Assembly: GCF_900119795.1 (NCBI RefSeq)
Contig: NZ_LT634361.1
Span: 3,023,001-3,087,000 of the forward strand
Source of the DNA: Tenacibaculum maritimum NCIMB 2154
Lineage (GTDB): Bacteria > Bacteroidota > Bacteroidia > Flavobacteriales > Flavobacteriaceae
Length of the DNA stretch: 64,000 bases
Reading direction: 5' to 3'
The position numbers and the translations under genes were made by a program. The notes below the pieces were generated by a model. That model had not been told where the DNA came from and did no database searches. It saw only the letters and a program-made list of their open reading frames with translations. Below, one piece after another: positions 18,398 to 26,872 of this stretch (positions are counted from its first letter, which is position 1; each line of letters begins with the position of its first letter).

Positions 18398-18508
18398 TTA
18401 TCTGATTAATGTTGGATATACTTCTTTTTTGATTGCTGGATCACCTAGCAAATTTGACAATCCATTAGCTCCCAAAATACCACCATCAATACCTGCTGCT
18501 AAGGTAAA
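18398..18508 (-). pseudogene. 3' remnant of a lost gene between repeat array and toxin gene
   Basis: On the minus strand a frame of 36 codons after an in-frame stop reads FTLAAGIDGGILGANGLSN, continues through GDPAIKKEVYPTLIR and stops at 18398-18400. The composition (Gly, Ala, Leu, Pro, no frameshift) is that of real protein and differs from the surrounding AT-rich spacer. No start codon precedes it. It appears to be the C-terminal tail of a gene whose body was removed, with the break near the hairpin array. I do not recognise the family. Confidence 0.5.
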
Positions 18509-18558
18509 TTAATTATTCCTATTTTAAAAAGAATCGTTTGTTTTTTGCTTCCTCTTTC

Positions 18559-18769
18559 CTGTACAAACTTTTCCATCACCTCTAAATAGTTTGTACAAGT
18601 TTTCTACTCTTTTTTCTGTACAAACTTTTCAACCACCTCCAAAAAGTTTGTACAAGTTTTCTATCCATTTTCCTGTACAAACTTTTCAACCACCTCTAAA
18701 AAGTTTGTACAAGTTTTCTACTCTTTTTCCTGTACAAACTTTTCAACCACCTCTAAAAAGCTTGTACAT
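18559..18769. repeat. Array of 57-bp hairpin repeats (right copy, 4 units)
   Basis: Units start at 18559, 18616, 18673 and 18730, each 57 bases apart, with the same inverted repeat TGTACAAACTTTT/AAAAGTTTGTACA and loop CAACCACCTC as the array at 8258-8560. Orientation is the same, so the two arrays are direct repeats about 10.3 kb apart that enclose the toxin-immunity cluster. The first and last units are slightly diverged. Confidence 0.95.
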
Positions 18770-19087
18770 ATTATCACTGTATATCAATAGGTTATGTTTT
18801 TTTAACTAAAATAATTCTCTCTTTTTTTTATAAGAAGTTTTTGGAGTTTTATAGAGGGATTCGAATTTAATCATGGATTTTTTAGATTGATAAGATGAAT
18901 TTCTCTGCATTTTTTTGAGAATAAAAATGGAGGAAGTATGGTCTATTTTAACCAACAGTTTTTTACCAAACTTACCAAAGCCAACTATCGCCTTTTATAA
19001 TGTTGCTAGTATTTTCTGCAATGCTTTAAAAGTAGCGGAGGTGATTTTTCCTGTTTTTAAAAATCGTCACAACAAAACTAGACATTC
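18770..19087. other. Spacer with no supported gene
   Basis: This region lies between the right array and the isolated repeat copy. Short frames exist on both strands but have no recognisable protein character. A patch at about 18840-18870 resembles the 3' end of a tRNA on the minus strand but lacks the pairing half of the T-stem, so I do not call it. Confidence 0.4.
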
Positions 19088-19125
19088 CACAAACTTTTCA
19101 ACCACTCCTAAAAAGTTTGTACAAG
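19087..19125. repeat. Single diverged copy of the hairpin repeat
   Basis: CACAAACTTTTCAACCACTC followed by AAAAAGTTTGTACAAG repeats the hairpin core of the 57-bp unit once, about 320 bases outside the right array. Confidence 0.85.
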
Positions 19126-19198
19126 GGTTAGTGATTAAATAGCGATTATTACTGAAAAATGCGGGTAATATAGTAAGTAAATAGGCTTGCTAGGCAGT

Positions 19199-20236
19199 TT
19201 ATAAATACTCTTTCTTTAGCTTCTCAAGAATCTCTTTATACACTTGCTCAAACTCCATTTTATCATCTTTTACATAGTTATTTAAATAATCATAAACTAT
19301 TTTTGATTTTTTCGGTTGATGATTTATTTCATCTTCACCAACTCTTTGCCCATAGTTTAATTCCAATATTTTGGCTGTAATTCCACGAACCATAATTTCA
19401 TCAATATCACAATATTCATTTTTAAACTTCTCCTGATGTATCAAAGAGTCAAACTCCTTATCATAATACTTTTTAAACAATTCACCTGTATAAATATGAC
19501 TATTCTCGTGAATAACAATTCTTCTATAATCTTCATTCCATTCCAACTTTAAAGGCTTTATAGCATCATTAGCTCCTTCACATAAATAAGTCATCAGAAA
19601 CAATCTTTCATTTTTAGGGGTATCGGTAAATGTTATCGCTTTATTAGTAATTCTATTCAATGGGTCAAACAATATCTTCAAGCTTGTTTTTTTATTCGTT
19701 CTATAAAATTGATTCAGTTTTTCTGAAATTCGACTTGAATTTATAGCTTCTAAAAAAGGTTTAAAATTCACATGATAGTCATTTTTAAATTGAATTGTTT
19801 TCTTGAAATCAATTAATAGTTTTGAAAGAGTATCAATATTTTTTCCATACCAGCCAAACTGCTTAGAAATTTCTTTCTCATTTAAATTTTCTTTGGGTTT
19901 TAAATTTTCATCAAAACAAAGTGCAATAGTTGGTAAGTCAGCATTCCATTCATCTCCACTTCCAATTTTTTGAACCAATGGATGATTTTTGAATTTTTTA
20001 TAGCCCTCAAAATTTGCTTTATAGAAATCCGTCTTACAAGGTTTTAGAGATACCTCAATACTATCTTCAAGCGCCAAAAAGTACGCTACTCTCAATAACT
20101 CTATCCGATCATCTATTCCTATTGAAATGGTATTTTTACTTTTTTCAATCTGAGGCTTATTTGGGTTACAACTTAGTAAACAAAAACCTAAAACTAATAC
20201 TATATATATTTTCACCTCTGTAATTAGCTTAATCAT
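19199..20236 (-). CDS. Lipoprotein with DUF4932-like metallopeptidase domain
   Basis: The product (345 residues from ATG 20236; a GTG at 20248 would add four) begins with a hydrophobic signal and lipobox LLSC, so it is an exported lipoprotein. The family resemblance is to DUF4932 proteins of Bacteroidota. Around residues 243-247 it has HENSH, and about 40 residues later DEIMVRGITAKILE supplies a glutamate, the arrangement of gluzincin metallopeptidases. The substrate is unknown. The gene follows the Lrp gene with a 12-base gap on the same strand. It lies directly outside the repeat-bounded island, so it may be accessory as well. Confidence 0.65.
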   Translation of the reverse strand: MIKLITEVKIYIVLVLGFCLLSCNPNKPQIEKSKNTISIGIDDRIELLRVAYFLALEDSIEVSLKPCKTDFYKANFEGYKKFKNHPLVQKIGSGDEWNADLPTIALCFDENLKPKENLNEKEISKQFGWYGKNIDTLSKLLIDFKKTIQFKNDYHVNFKPFLEAINSSRISEKLNQFYRTNKKTSLKILFDPLNRITNKAITFTDTPKNERLFLMTYLCEGANDAIKPLKLEWNEDYRRIVIHENSHIYTGELFKKYYDKEFDSLIHQEKFKNEYCDIDEIMVRGITAKILELNYGQRVGEDEINHQPKKSKIVYDYLNNYVKDDKMEFEQVYKEILEKLKKEYL

Positions 20237-20247
20237 AAAAAATAACA

Positions 20248-20706
20248 CTATAACTTAATGACTGTAGCATTTTTAACTTCACCAATTGTAAAGATACTAT
20301 GCGTACTTCCAATATGCTTTAATGCCGTTAATTTATCAACCATAAACTCTCTATAAGCTGTCATGTCTTTCATATAAATTTTTAAAATATAATCATAATC
20401 ACCACTCACATGAAAACACTCCGTCACCTCCTCTAATCTATTAATTTCTTTTTCAAAAACAGCAATATACTCTTTAGTATGCTTTTCTAACTTTATATGG
20501 CAAAAAACCAAAAAAGATCTTTCAATCTTATCCTTATTAACCAAAGCCACATAATCTTTTATAATTTTTTCTTTCTCTAATTTTTTAATTCGCTCATAAA
20601 CAGCAGTTACTGAAAGCCCTAATTGTAAAGACAATTGCTTTGTTGTTTGCTTACTATTTATTTGAAGTAAATTAATGAGTCTTTTATCGAGTGCATCTAA
20701 TTTCAT
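20248..20706 (-). CDS. Lrp/AsnC family transcriptional regulator
   Basis: This 152-residue protein has the standard two-domain Lrp build. An N-terminal winged helix-turn-helix covers about 1-60 (DKRLINLLQINSKQTTKQLS, then SVTAVYERIKKLEKEKII), and a C-terminal RAM/ligand domain about 65-150 (VTECFHVSGDYDYILKIYMKD). Such proteins form octamers and control amino-acid metabolism genes with amino acids as effectors. The regulated target is not obvious; the neighbouring genes are an exported peptidase-like lipoprotein and a membrane hydrolase, so a peptide or amino-acid link is possible but only inferred. Confidence 0.92.
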   Translation of the reverse strand: MKLDALDKRLINLLQINSKQTTKQLSLQLGLSVTAVYERIKKLEKEKIIKDYVALVNKDKIERSFLVFCHIKLEKHTKEYIAVFEKEINRLEEVTECFHVSGDYDYILKIYMKDMTAYREFMVDKLTALKHIGSTHSIFTIGEVKNATVIKL

Positions 20707-20719
20707 TACTTAAAAAATA

Positions 20720-21754
20720 TTATATTCCTTTCATTCTTCTCCAAAGTTGTTGCATAACCTCTAAATACGTTACCTCTCTTACCATATCATCTACATATTT
20801 ACGATTTTCCCATCGTGTTCCTTTTTTTTCCAATTCAAAACTAAATACAGAAGAATTTACATTTTTTGGATCTAATAAAGGATACCTCAAGTCATTATAT
20901 CTAATATTTTTTGAAGCATGTATAGGCATTAAATTATAATACCCATTACTAAACCATGCTAATTTTTTTAAATCAGGAGCTTGCATATTTAATAAATCAT
21001 GATTTTTAGGCAAAACCACAAGCTGCTCAGCCCTATTCTCTCTATCAAATAGCGAATAAAAAGCAACTTGATACGTTTCCTCTGTTTCTGCAATCCCATA
21101 CCATAAAATATTATTTAATAACGTAGGTTGTACACTAAATCTATGAAAAGGAACGCCTGCTTTTTGAAACGATTTTTCAAAAACACTATCCATATACAAC
21201 TTATTTCCAATTGTAAATACTATATAAATACTACTCATATAAATACCCATCTTAGTCCACCAAACTCTCTTTACATTACTTCTATTATAAAAAAGTGTCG
21301 CTATTAAACACACTAAAAAAGGCAGTGTATATAGAGGATCAACTACTGAAATAGTATTCAATGCAATTCTATGGTTAGAAAAAGGCAATAACATTTGCGT
21401 TCCGTAAGGCGTAAAGCTATCCAATATAGGATGCGTAAAAATAGACCAGAAAAATAACCAAGTCCAATCGTTCCGCGTTGTAGTTCCTCTCCTTCTCTTA
21501 GTATCATACAGTTTGTACACCAAAGCACCTATAACAAATGAAGCCAAAATAGCAAAAACAATAGAATGCATAAATCCTCTATGAAAAGCCAGCCTATCAA
21601 TTCCATTTGAATAAAAAAGGGTTCCTAAAATCACATCTAAATCAGGAATTGTTCCTCCAATAGCACCAAAAAGCATTGCTTTATTTCCAATTTTCTTTCC
21701 AAGAACTACCTCTCCACAAGCAGCTCCTAAAACAATCTGTGTTAATGAATCCAT
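20720..21754 (-). CDS. YdjM-like membrane-bound metal-dependent hydrolase
   Basis: The 344-residue protein starts with MDSLTQIVLGAACGEVVLG, the typical opening of the YdjM/DUF457 family of inner-membrane proteins predicted to be metal-dependent hydrolases. Family histidine and aspartate motifs are visible: GGTIPDLDV near residue 35, FHRGFMHS near 57 and THPILDSFTPYG near 110. Four or five hydrophobic helices occupy the first 200 residues; the C-terminal third is soluble. The physiological substrate is unknown. The gene lies 13 bases upstream of the Lrp gene on the same strand, so the two are probably cotranscribed. Confidence 0.85.
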   Translation of the reverse strand: MDSLTQIVLGAACGEVVLGKKIGNKAMLFGAIGGTIPDLDVILGTLFYSNGIDRLAFHRGFMHSIVFAILASFVIGALVYKLYDTKRRRGTTTRNDWTWLFFWSIFTHPILDSFTPYGTQMLLPFSNHRIALNTISVVDPLYTLPFLVCLIATLFYNRSNVKRVWWTKMGIYMSSIYIVFTIGNKLYMDSVFEKSFQKAGVPFHRFSVQPTLLNNILWYGIAETEETYQVAFYSLFDRENRAEQLVVLPKNHDLLNMQAPDLKKLAWFSNGYYNLMPIHASKNIRYNDLRYPLLDPKNVNSSVFSFELEKKGTRWENRKYVDDMVREVTYLEVMQQLWRRMKGI

Positions 21755-21898
21755 AAATAATGCAACAGTATGTTTTAAAAAATTAATGAATATGCGAACT
21801 TAAGTGAAATAAAATGAATAATCAAAAGTCATACAAAAAATCAAATTTGCATAAAACTTACTAAAATCGTAACATTACAAACCGAAAAATACCATAAA

Positions 21899-23368
21899 AT
21901 GCAAAACGACAACAATTTAACCGAAATAGAAATTGAAGATCAGAAAATAATAAACAATAGTGAATTAAATATATGGGAAGCTTTAATTCCTGTATTCATT
22001 TTAATGTCTTTATTAGCTTATAATATTTTCGTTGCCAAAGGCGAATGGTTCGGAACTTACTCTAACCAATATATTTTATTATTAGGAGGAGTAGCAGCCG
22101 GAATCATTGGTTTTGTAAATAATGTACCTCTCAAAAAGATGGTTGCTGAGGTATGGGAAAATTGGAAGAGCGTTTTTATTCCTATTACTATTTTATTTTT
22201 AGTAGGAGCTTTAGCAGGTACATGGTTAGTAAGCGGTATTATTCCAGCCATGGTATATTATGGACTACAAGTATTAAGTCCTGAAATATTTTTACCTGCT
22301 TCCGTAATTATTGCTGCTATTATTTCATTAGCTACAGGAAGTTCTTGGACTACCTCAGCAACAGTAGGAATTGCTTTAGTGGGGATTGGTAGTGCATTAG
22401 GTATTCCTACTGGAATGATTGCTGGGGCTGTTATTTCAGGGGCTTATTTTGGTGATAAAATGTCTCCTCTTTCAGATACTACTAATTTAGCACCTGCAAT
22501 GGCTGGAACAGATTTATTTACACATATAAAATACATGACATACACTACAGTGCCTAGCATTATTGTTACACTAATTATTTTTACCCTTTTAAGTAGTACC
22601 ATAGACACTTCTGGAACGGCTGATATCAGCAATTTACTCGCTTCTATAAAAAAAACATTTCATATTTCTCCATGGCTATTCATTGTTCCTGGAGTTGTAA
22701 TTGCTATGATTTTAATGAAAACTAAACCTTTAATAGCTTTAAGTATAGGTGTTTTTTTAGCAGCTATCTTTGCCTTTATTTTTCAAGGTGATGTTTTACA
22801 AGGTTTATCGGAATCAAACTTTAAATCAATTATTACCGCTGTTTTAACCGATACTCAAATTAAAACAGATAATGAAAAACTAACCAAACTTTTTAGTGCT
22901 GGTGGAATGAATGGAATGATTTGGACCATTTTATTAATTGTTTGTGCTATGGTATTTGGTGGTATCATGGATGCAATTGGCGCTTTATCTAAAATTACAA
23001 AGTCATTACTATCTATAGCTACTTCTGTATTTGGTTTATTTGCTAGTACTGTAATTAGTTGCCTTGGACTAAATGCAATAGCTTCTGACCAATACTTAGC
23101 ATTGGTAATTCCTGGAAAAATGTTTAAGAAAGCTTTTGAAGATAAAAATTTAGCTCCTGAAAACTTAAGTAGAACCCTAGAAGATAGTGGAACTGTTACT
23201 TCTGTTTTAATTCCATGGAATACTTGTGGAGCGTACCAATCAGGTGTTTTAGGAGTTAGTGTTAGTGAATACGCTATTTACGCAATCTTTAATTATTTAA
23301 GCCCATTTACAACCTTGTTATTTGCTGCTTTTAGCATCAAAATCAGAACATTAGTAAAAAAGCAATAA
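21899..23368 (+). CDS. nhaC: NhaC family Na+/H+ antiporter
   Basis: This 489-residue polytopic inner-membrane protein has about a dozen hydrophobic helices. Family segments include ATGSSWTTSATVG (residues near 155), GAVISGAYFGDKMSPLSDTTN (near 180) and the late PWNTCGAYQSGVLGV. NhaC antiporters export sodium in exchange for protons and, in some members, exchange malate and lactate. The sodium/proton role suits a marine organism. Length fits the family. It is monocistronic and divergent from the YdjM-like gene, with a hairpin after its stop. Confidence 0.9.
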   Translation: MQNDNNLTEIEIEDQKIINNSELNIWEALIPVFILMSLLAYNIFVAKGEWFGTYSNQYILLLGGVAAGIIGFVNNVPLKKMVAEVWENWKSVFIPITILFLVGALAGTWLVSGIIPAMVYYGLQVLSPEIFLPASVIIAAIISLATGSSWTTSATVGIALVGIGSALGIPTGMIAGAVISGAYFGDKMSPLSDTTNLAPAMAGTDLFTHIKYMTYTTVPSIIVTLIIFTLLSSTIDTSGTADISNLLASIKKTFHISPWLFIVPGVVIAMILMKTKPLIALSIGVFLAAIFAFIFQGDVLQGLSESNFKSIITAVLTDTQIKTDNEKLTKLFSAGGMNGMIWTILLIVCAMVFGGIMDAIGALSKITKSLLSIATSVFGLFASTVISCLGLNAIASDQYLALVIPGKMFKKAFEDKNLAPENLSRTLEDSGTVTSVLIPWNTCGAYQSGVLGVSVSEYAIYAIFNYLSPFTTLLFAAFSIKIRTLVKKQ

Positions 23369-23427
23369 AAGAGAAAGCAAGTTAGTTCGTTAACCATTGT
23401 CAATGGTACTTTATATCATTTGGAACT

Positions 23428-23460
23428 ACCGAAATAAAAAATTATGTTTTTTGTTTCGGT
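23428..23460 (+). terminator. Possible terminator after nhaC
   Basis: A 14-bp stem with one wobble pair (23428-23441 with 23447-23460) has a 5-base loop. The following T run is weak, so it is a hairpin terminator only with moderate support. Confidence 0.5.
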
Positions 23461-23594
23461 AATTTATATGTAGTTACATAATATTTTTTTATAGACATCT
23501 ATTTTTCTAGCAATGAAAAATGACACCATGCTTTTAGTAAGTACATAAAAGAATTACGTGCTCAAAAACTATAGCATTACTCTCACACCCTCTA

Positions 23595-25562
23595 TTAAAT
23601 AAACCAATTCCACACCAAGCCAAAACGAATTACAAAATCACGATATGGGTAATTAGGCGCTGAAAAATAGTTCTTCTTAGTAAGGCGAGAAGTAGCGTTA
23701 TCCACCTTAAAATAAATACGTGTTCTACGCACCCTAGCATTAAAAAATAAATCAACCGTCGGATATCCTATTTCAGTAGTATCTTGTAAAGTAAACTCCG
23801 CCAATAATGGATTATAAGCATTTGCCTTATACTTCGTAAAATACTTAAAAGTTGCTCCTATTTGAACATACACAGGATCTCCTTTAAACCAACTGTCGGC
23901 ATAATACAATGTGTTTCTAGTTACGAATTCAGGAACCCTCAAAACAGTACTATTTTTTACCTTTTGATACATCAATGTATTGTCTAACGAAAACTTTCCG
24001 AAAGTAAATTCTTTTGCTATTTTAGCTTTCAAGTAAGTTAAATTTGACGAAGCCTGCTTAGCAATACCTGCTGTATCAAAATAAGTATAGTTATCAATAT
24101 TAGCTAAATCAACAGAAGCACTTCCCCATTTAGAGGTTATTGTTCCTCCTATATTACGAGTATCTATTGTTTTAAAATCATGCTGCCAATTGTATTTATC
24201 ATAGGTACTTTGATGTAACAAAAAGTTAAAATTAGGCGATTTAGAACTAATGGCAAGCCTTCCTTTAATAGTAAATAAGCTGTCTTTTTTATAAAATGCT
24301 TCTCCATAAAAATCATTTCCAGACAAACGCCCACTTCCTGGGGTTAAATTAGCCGCTGCATTAATGTGGAAATTTCCAATTCTTCCATTCCAATCAGCTC
24401 CCATAGAAACTGCCTGTCCTTTTAATTTACTTTTAGAAACCGCAGCAACCGCATTTATATTTAATAAATTATCATACCCATAATTATATGTTGTATAATT
24501 TGCTTTTACACGAAAACGCCCCAGTATATATTTTGAATTAAAATCTAAAAACAGTTGATTATTATATAGCAGGTATGTTGTTTTATCATTGATGCTATTA
24601 TTTTCATTTGCACTTCCAAAAATAGCTGTTGTAAATGTTGATTGATTAAATCGATAAAATTTTGAGTTTCTTAAAAAAGAATGACCTAATTTTAAATTTG
24701 AAAAGTCCTTTTGATGCAAACTATCTTTTGATCCGACAATTTTAAAAGTATGCTCAAAAAACAATCGCTTCCCTTCTAAATTATTCTCTGCATCATTCAA
24801 CGCAACATCCAACCTTCCTCTATCATTAGAAAAATTAGGATTATCATTTATAAAATTAGCCAATGAAATTTCACTAAGCCCTCCGTTTTCTTGGTTAAAT
24901 ATATCTTGATTTACAATTTGTCCTCTGATACCATACTGTCCTTTTGGAGATTCGTAATGAAAACTCATTCTAAAATTTCCACTGCTCGCTAAAGCTCTAC
25001 GATATTTCCCTAATGATCGAATTCCTTTATAAGCAATACCTACATTAAATCGTTTCGAAAAATTCAATGTAAAAAAAACATCCAATACTTGACCTTGCTC
25101 TAAACCTGTACGATACATTATTTCGGTAGTAGGTGTCGGAACCTGATAATAATTGACATCCTCCAATCTATAATAATTAAATTGCTTTGCTCTAAATCCC
25201 ATATCAGGAAATGGAGATATGCCACTGAAATCGTACCCTAAATTATTAAATGTTTGTCCTTGATTATGAAAAGCTAACAATTCAAAATTATCTTTTCTTA
25301 AAAAATTGAATTGATATTGCTTTTGAATTGTTAAGGTAGTATCTACAACAGTGGTATCATTCTTAAAAGAAATAATTTTATAATCAGTGTACTTTGTTTT
25401 TCCACTTAGCTTAACATTTATTTCATTAGTAGGTAAAGAGTCTACATGTTGATTACCTCTAGTGCCAAGCCTTTCAAAACCATTACCAAGTCCTTTAATT
25501 TGAGCAAACGTAATTGGAGTTCCAAGCAACAAATAAAAACTTATCAAAATAAATTTCTTCAT
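23595..25562 (-). CDS. Putative outer-membrane porin
   Basis: The 655-residue protein has a Sec signal peptide (about 1-20, ending TFAQ). The rest is rich in alternating aromatic/polar strands typical of a beta-barrel and ends in the aromatic residues VWNWFI expected for outer-membrane insertion. It matches the Bacteroidota putative-porin type (PF14121-like) by length, by the early LPTNEINVKLSGKTKYTDYK segment and by the YRTGLEQGQVLDVFFTLNF segment near residue 145. The transported solute is unknown. It is monocistronic and divergent from rnhB. Confidence 0.75.
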   Translation of the reverse strand: MKKFILISFYLLLGTPITFAQIKGLGNGFERLGTRGNQHVDSLPTNEINVKLSGKTKYTDYKIISFKNDTTVVDTTLTIQKQYQFNFLRKDNFELLAFHNQGQTFNNLGYDFSGISPFPDMGFRAKQFNYYRLEDVNYYQVPTPTTEIMYRTGLEQGQVLDVFFTLNFSKRFNVGIAYKGIRSLGKYRRALASSGNFRMSFHYESPKGQYGIRGQIVNQDIFNQENGGLSEISLANFINDNPNFSNDRGRLDVALNDAENNLEGKRLFFEHTFKIVGSKDSLHQKDFSNLKLGHSFLRNSKFYRFNQSTFTTAIFGSANENNSINDKTTYLLYNNQLFLDFNSKYILGRFRVKANYTTYNYGYDNLLNINAVAAVSKSKLKGQAVSMGADWNGRIGNFHINAAANLTPGSGRLSGNDFYGEAFYKKDSLFTIKGRLAISSKSPNFNFLLHQSTYDKYNWQHDFKTIDTRNIGGTITSKWGSASVDLANIDNYTYFDTAGIAKQASSNLTYLKAKIAKEFTFGKFSLDNTLMYQKVKNSTVLRVPEFVTRNTLYYADSWFKGDPVYVQIGATFKYFTKYKANAYNPLLAEFTLQDTTEIGYPTVDLFFNARVRRTRIYFKVDNATSRLTKKNYFSAPNYPYRDFVIRFGLVWNWFI

Positions 25563-25631
25563 AACGACAAATGTAAATAATTAAACAAGAAAAAAGAGGA
25601 TTAATTTATTTGAAAACTGTTAATTTGTGCC

Positions 25632-26231
25632 ATGTTGAAATTGAATTACAGTGGCTTTTCCTTAGAAGCAGGAACCGATGAAGCTGGCAGAGGGTGTTTA
25701 GCCGGCCCCGTAGTTGCCGCAGCAGTTATTTTACCAAAAAACTTCTACCACAACATTTTAAATGACTCCAAGCAACTTTCTGAAAAAAAAAGAAAAGAAT
25801 TGCGTCCTTTTATAGAAAAAGAAGCAATTGCCTTTGCCGTTTCTTTTATTCATGAAAAAGAAGTAGATTCTTTAAACGTACTCCAAGCTTCTATTACAGG
25901 AATGCATCGTGCCATTAGTGACTTACAAATCTCTCCTGAGTTTATTATTGTTGATGGAAATAAGTTCAAGCCCTATAAAGAAATCCCACACGAAACCATT
26001 GTTAAAGGAGATGCTAAATACCTAAGCATAGCTGCCGCTTCTATCTTAGCAAAAACATATAGAGATGACTATATGGAGCAACTTCATGAAGAATTTCCTC
26101 AGTATAACTGGAAACAAAATAAAGGTTACCCTACAAAGCAGCATCGAAACGCTATTCGAGAATTTGGAATTACCCAATACCATAGAAAAACCTTTAAACT
26201 ACTACCAGAGCAACTAAATTTAAAACTATAA
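25632..26231 (+). CDS. rnhB: Ribonuclease HII
   Basis: The 199-residue cytoplasmic enzyme cuts RNA in RNA-DNA hybrids and removes misincorporated ribonucleotides from DNA. The catalytic start [14 protein letters not shown] (Asp, Glu) is followed by the [10 protein letters not shown] loop, the metal-binding Asp in IIVDGNKF and the [21 protein letters not shown] helix. Length and motif order are normal for RNase HII. A bidirectional terminator lies just after the stop. Confidence 0.95.
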   Translation: MLKLNYSGFSLEAGTDEAGRGCLAGPVVAAAVILPKNFYHNILNDSKQLSEKKRKELRPFIEKEAIAFAVSFIHEKEVDSLNVLQASITGMHRAISDLQISPEFIIVDGNKFKPYKEIPHETIVKGDAKYLSIAAASILAKTYRDDYMEQLHEEFPQYNWKQNKGYPTKQHRNAIREFGITQYHRKTFKLLPEQLNLKL

Positions 26232-26234
26232 TGA

Positions 26235-26279
26235 AAAAAAATGTTGTTTTAAATGAATGCTTAAAAACAACATTTTTTT
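26235..26279. terminator. Bidirectional terminator between rnhB and the convergent gene
   Basis: A 16-bp perfect stem (26235-26250 with 26264-26279) has A runs on one side and T runs on the other, so it can end transcription on both strands. Confidence 0.85.
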
Positions 26280-26287
26280 CCATAAAC

Positions 26288-26815
26288 TTATTTAGATTTC
26301 TCTCCCACAAAATTATCTGACTTTAACTTAAACAGTACGTTAAACGTAGTCAAACTTCCATAAATACGCGTTATATATTGCTGTAAATCTATTTTATCTT
26401 GATCGTCAATTTTCTTATTCGAATTTATCTTTTGCTCCATAACACGAATACGATCACGTACCATTACTATTTTATGAAAAAAGGTATCAATAGGAATTTC
26501 TTTTGATGCTAAATTAGCATCCGCTGGAGCTATTATCAACTTTCCTCCTTTAAATTTATCTGCTATGGGAACCACCTCACTAACATCACTCCATTGTTTT
26601 AAAATTTTTCTTAAAGAACTCTCTATTTCATAAAAACTTACTGAATCAACTTCTTGATCAACTGCTTCAATAATTTCAAAAGTATCATTTAACGCAATCG
26701 TTTCTAAACCTTTTTCCTGAAAAGTAACCCAATAATGCCTGCTATCTACATTGGTTACAACACCAAATCCTAATTCTGGATGATTAATTCTTGATCCAAT
26801 TCCTAATAATTTCAT
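26288..26815 (-). CDS. Conserved hypothetical protein of Bacteroidota
   Basis: The 175-residue soluble protein has an N-terminal SH3-like small barrel (about 1-50: IGSRINHPELGFGVV, then YWVTFQEKGLETI), similar to the barrel in helicase tails and other nucleic-acid proteins. A charged helical part follows (VMVRDRIRVMEQKIN). I recognise it only as a widely conserved uncharacterised Bacteroidota protein and assign no function. It is monocistronic and divergent from the nucleoid-associated protein gene. Confidence 0.7.
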   Translation of the reverse strand: MKLLGIGSRINHPELGFGVVTNVDSRHYWVTFQEKGLETIALNDTFEIIEAVDQEVDSVSFYEIESSLRKILKQWSDVSEVVPIADKFKGGKLIIAPADANLASKEIPIDTFFHKIVMVRDRIRVMEQKINSNKKIDDQDKIDLQQYITRIYGSLTTFNVLFKLKSDNFVGEKSK

Positions 26816-26872
26816 CTTCTATTATTTTTAACGATACTAAAATACTTATTTTTGTGAACCAAAATTTATAAA

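Noticed and set aside
18591..18809. Similar repeat-encoded open frame in the right array
   Set aside because: Same artefact of the 57-base period.
18840..18872. Patch resembling a tRNA 3' end on the minus strand (TTCGAATCCCTCT... CTCCA), possible attachment site at the island edge
   Set aside because: The 5' half of the T-stem is missing, the acceptor half would be unusually AT-rich, and no matching copy was found at the left end of the island.
18915..19142. 75-codon plus-strand frame between the toxin island and the lipoprotein gene
   Set aside because: Its end runs through the lone hairpin repeat and the rest shows no family resemblance or convincing start context.
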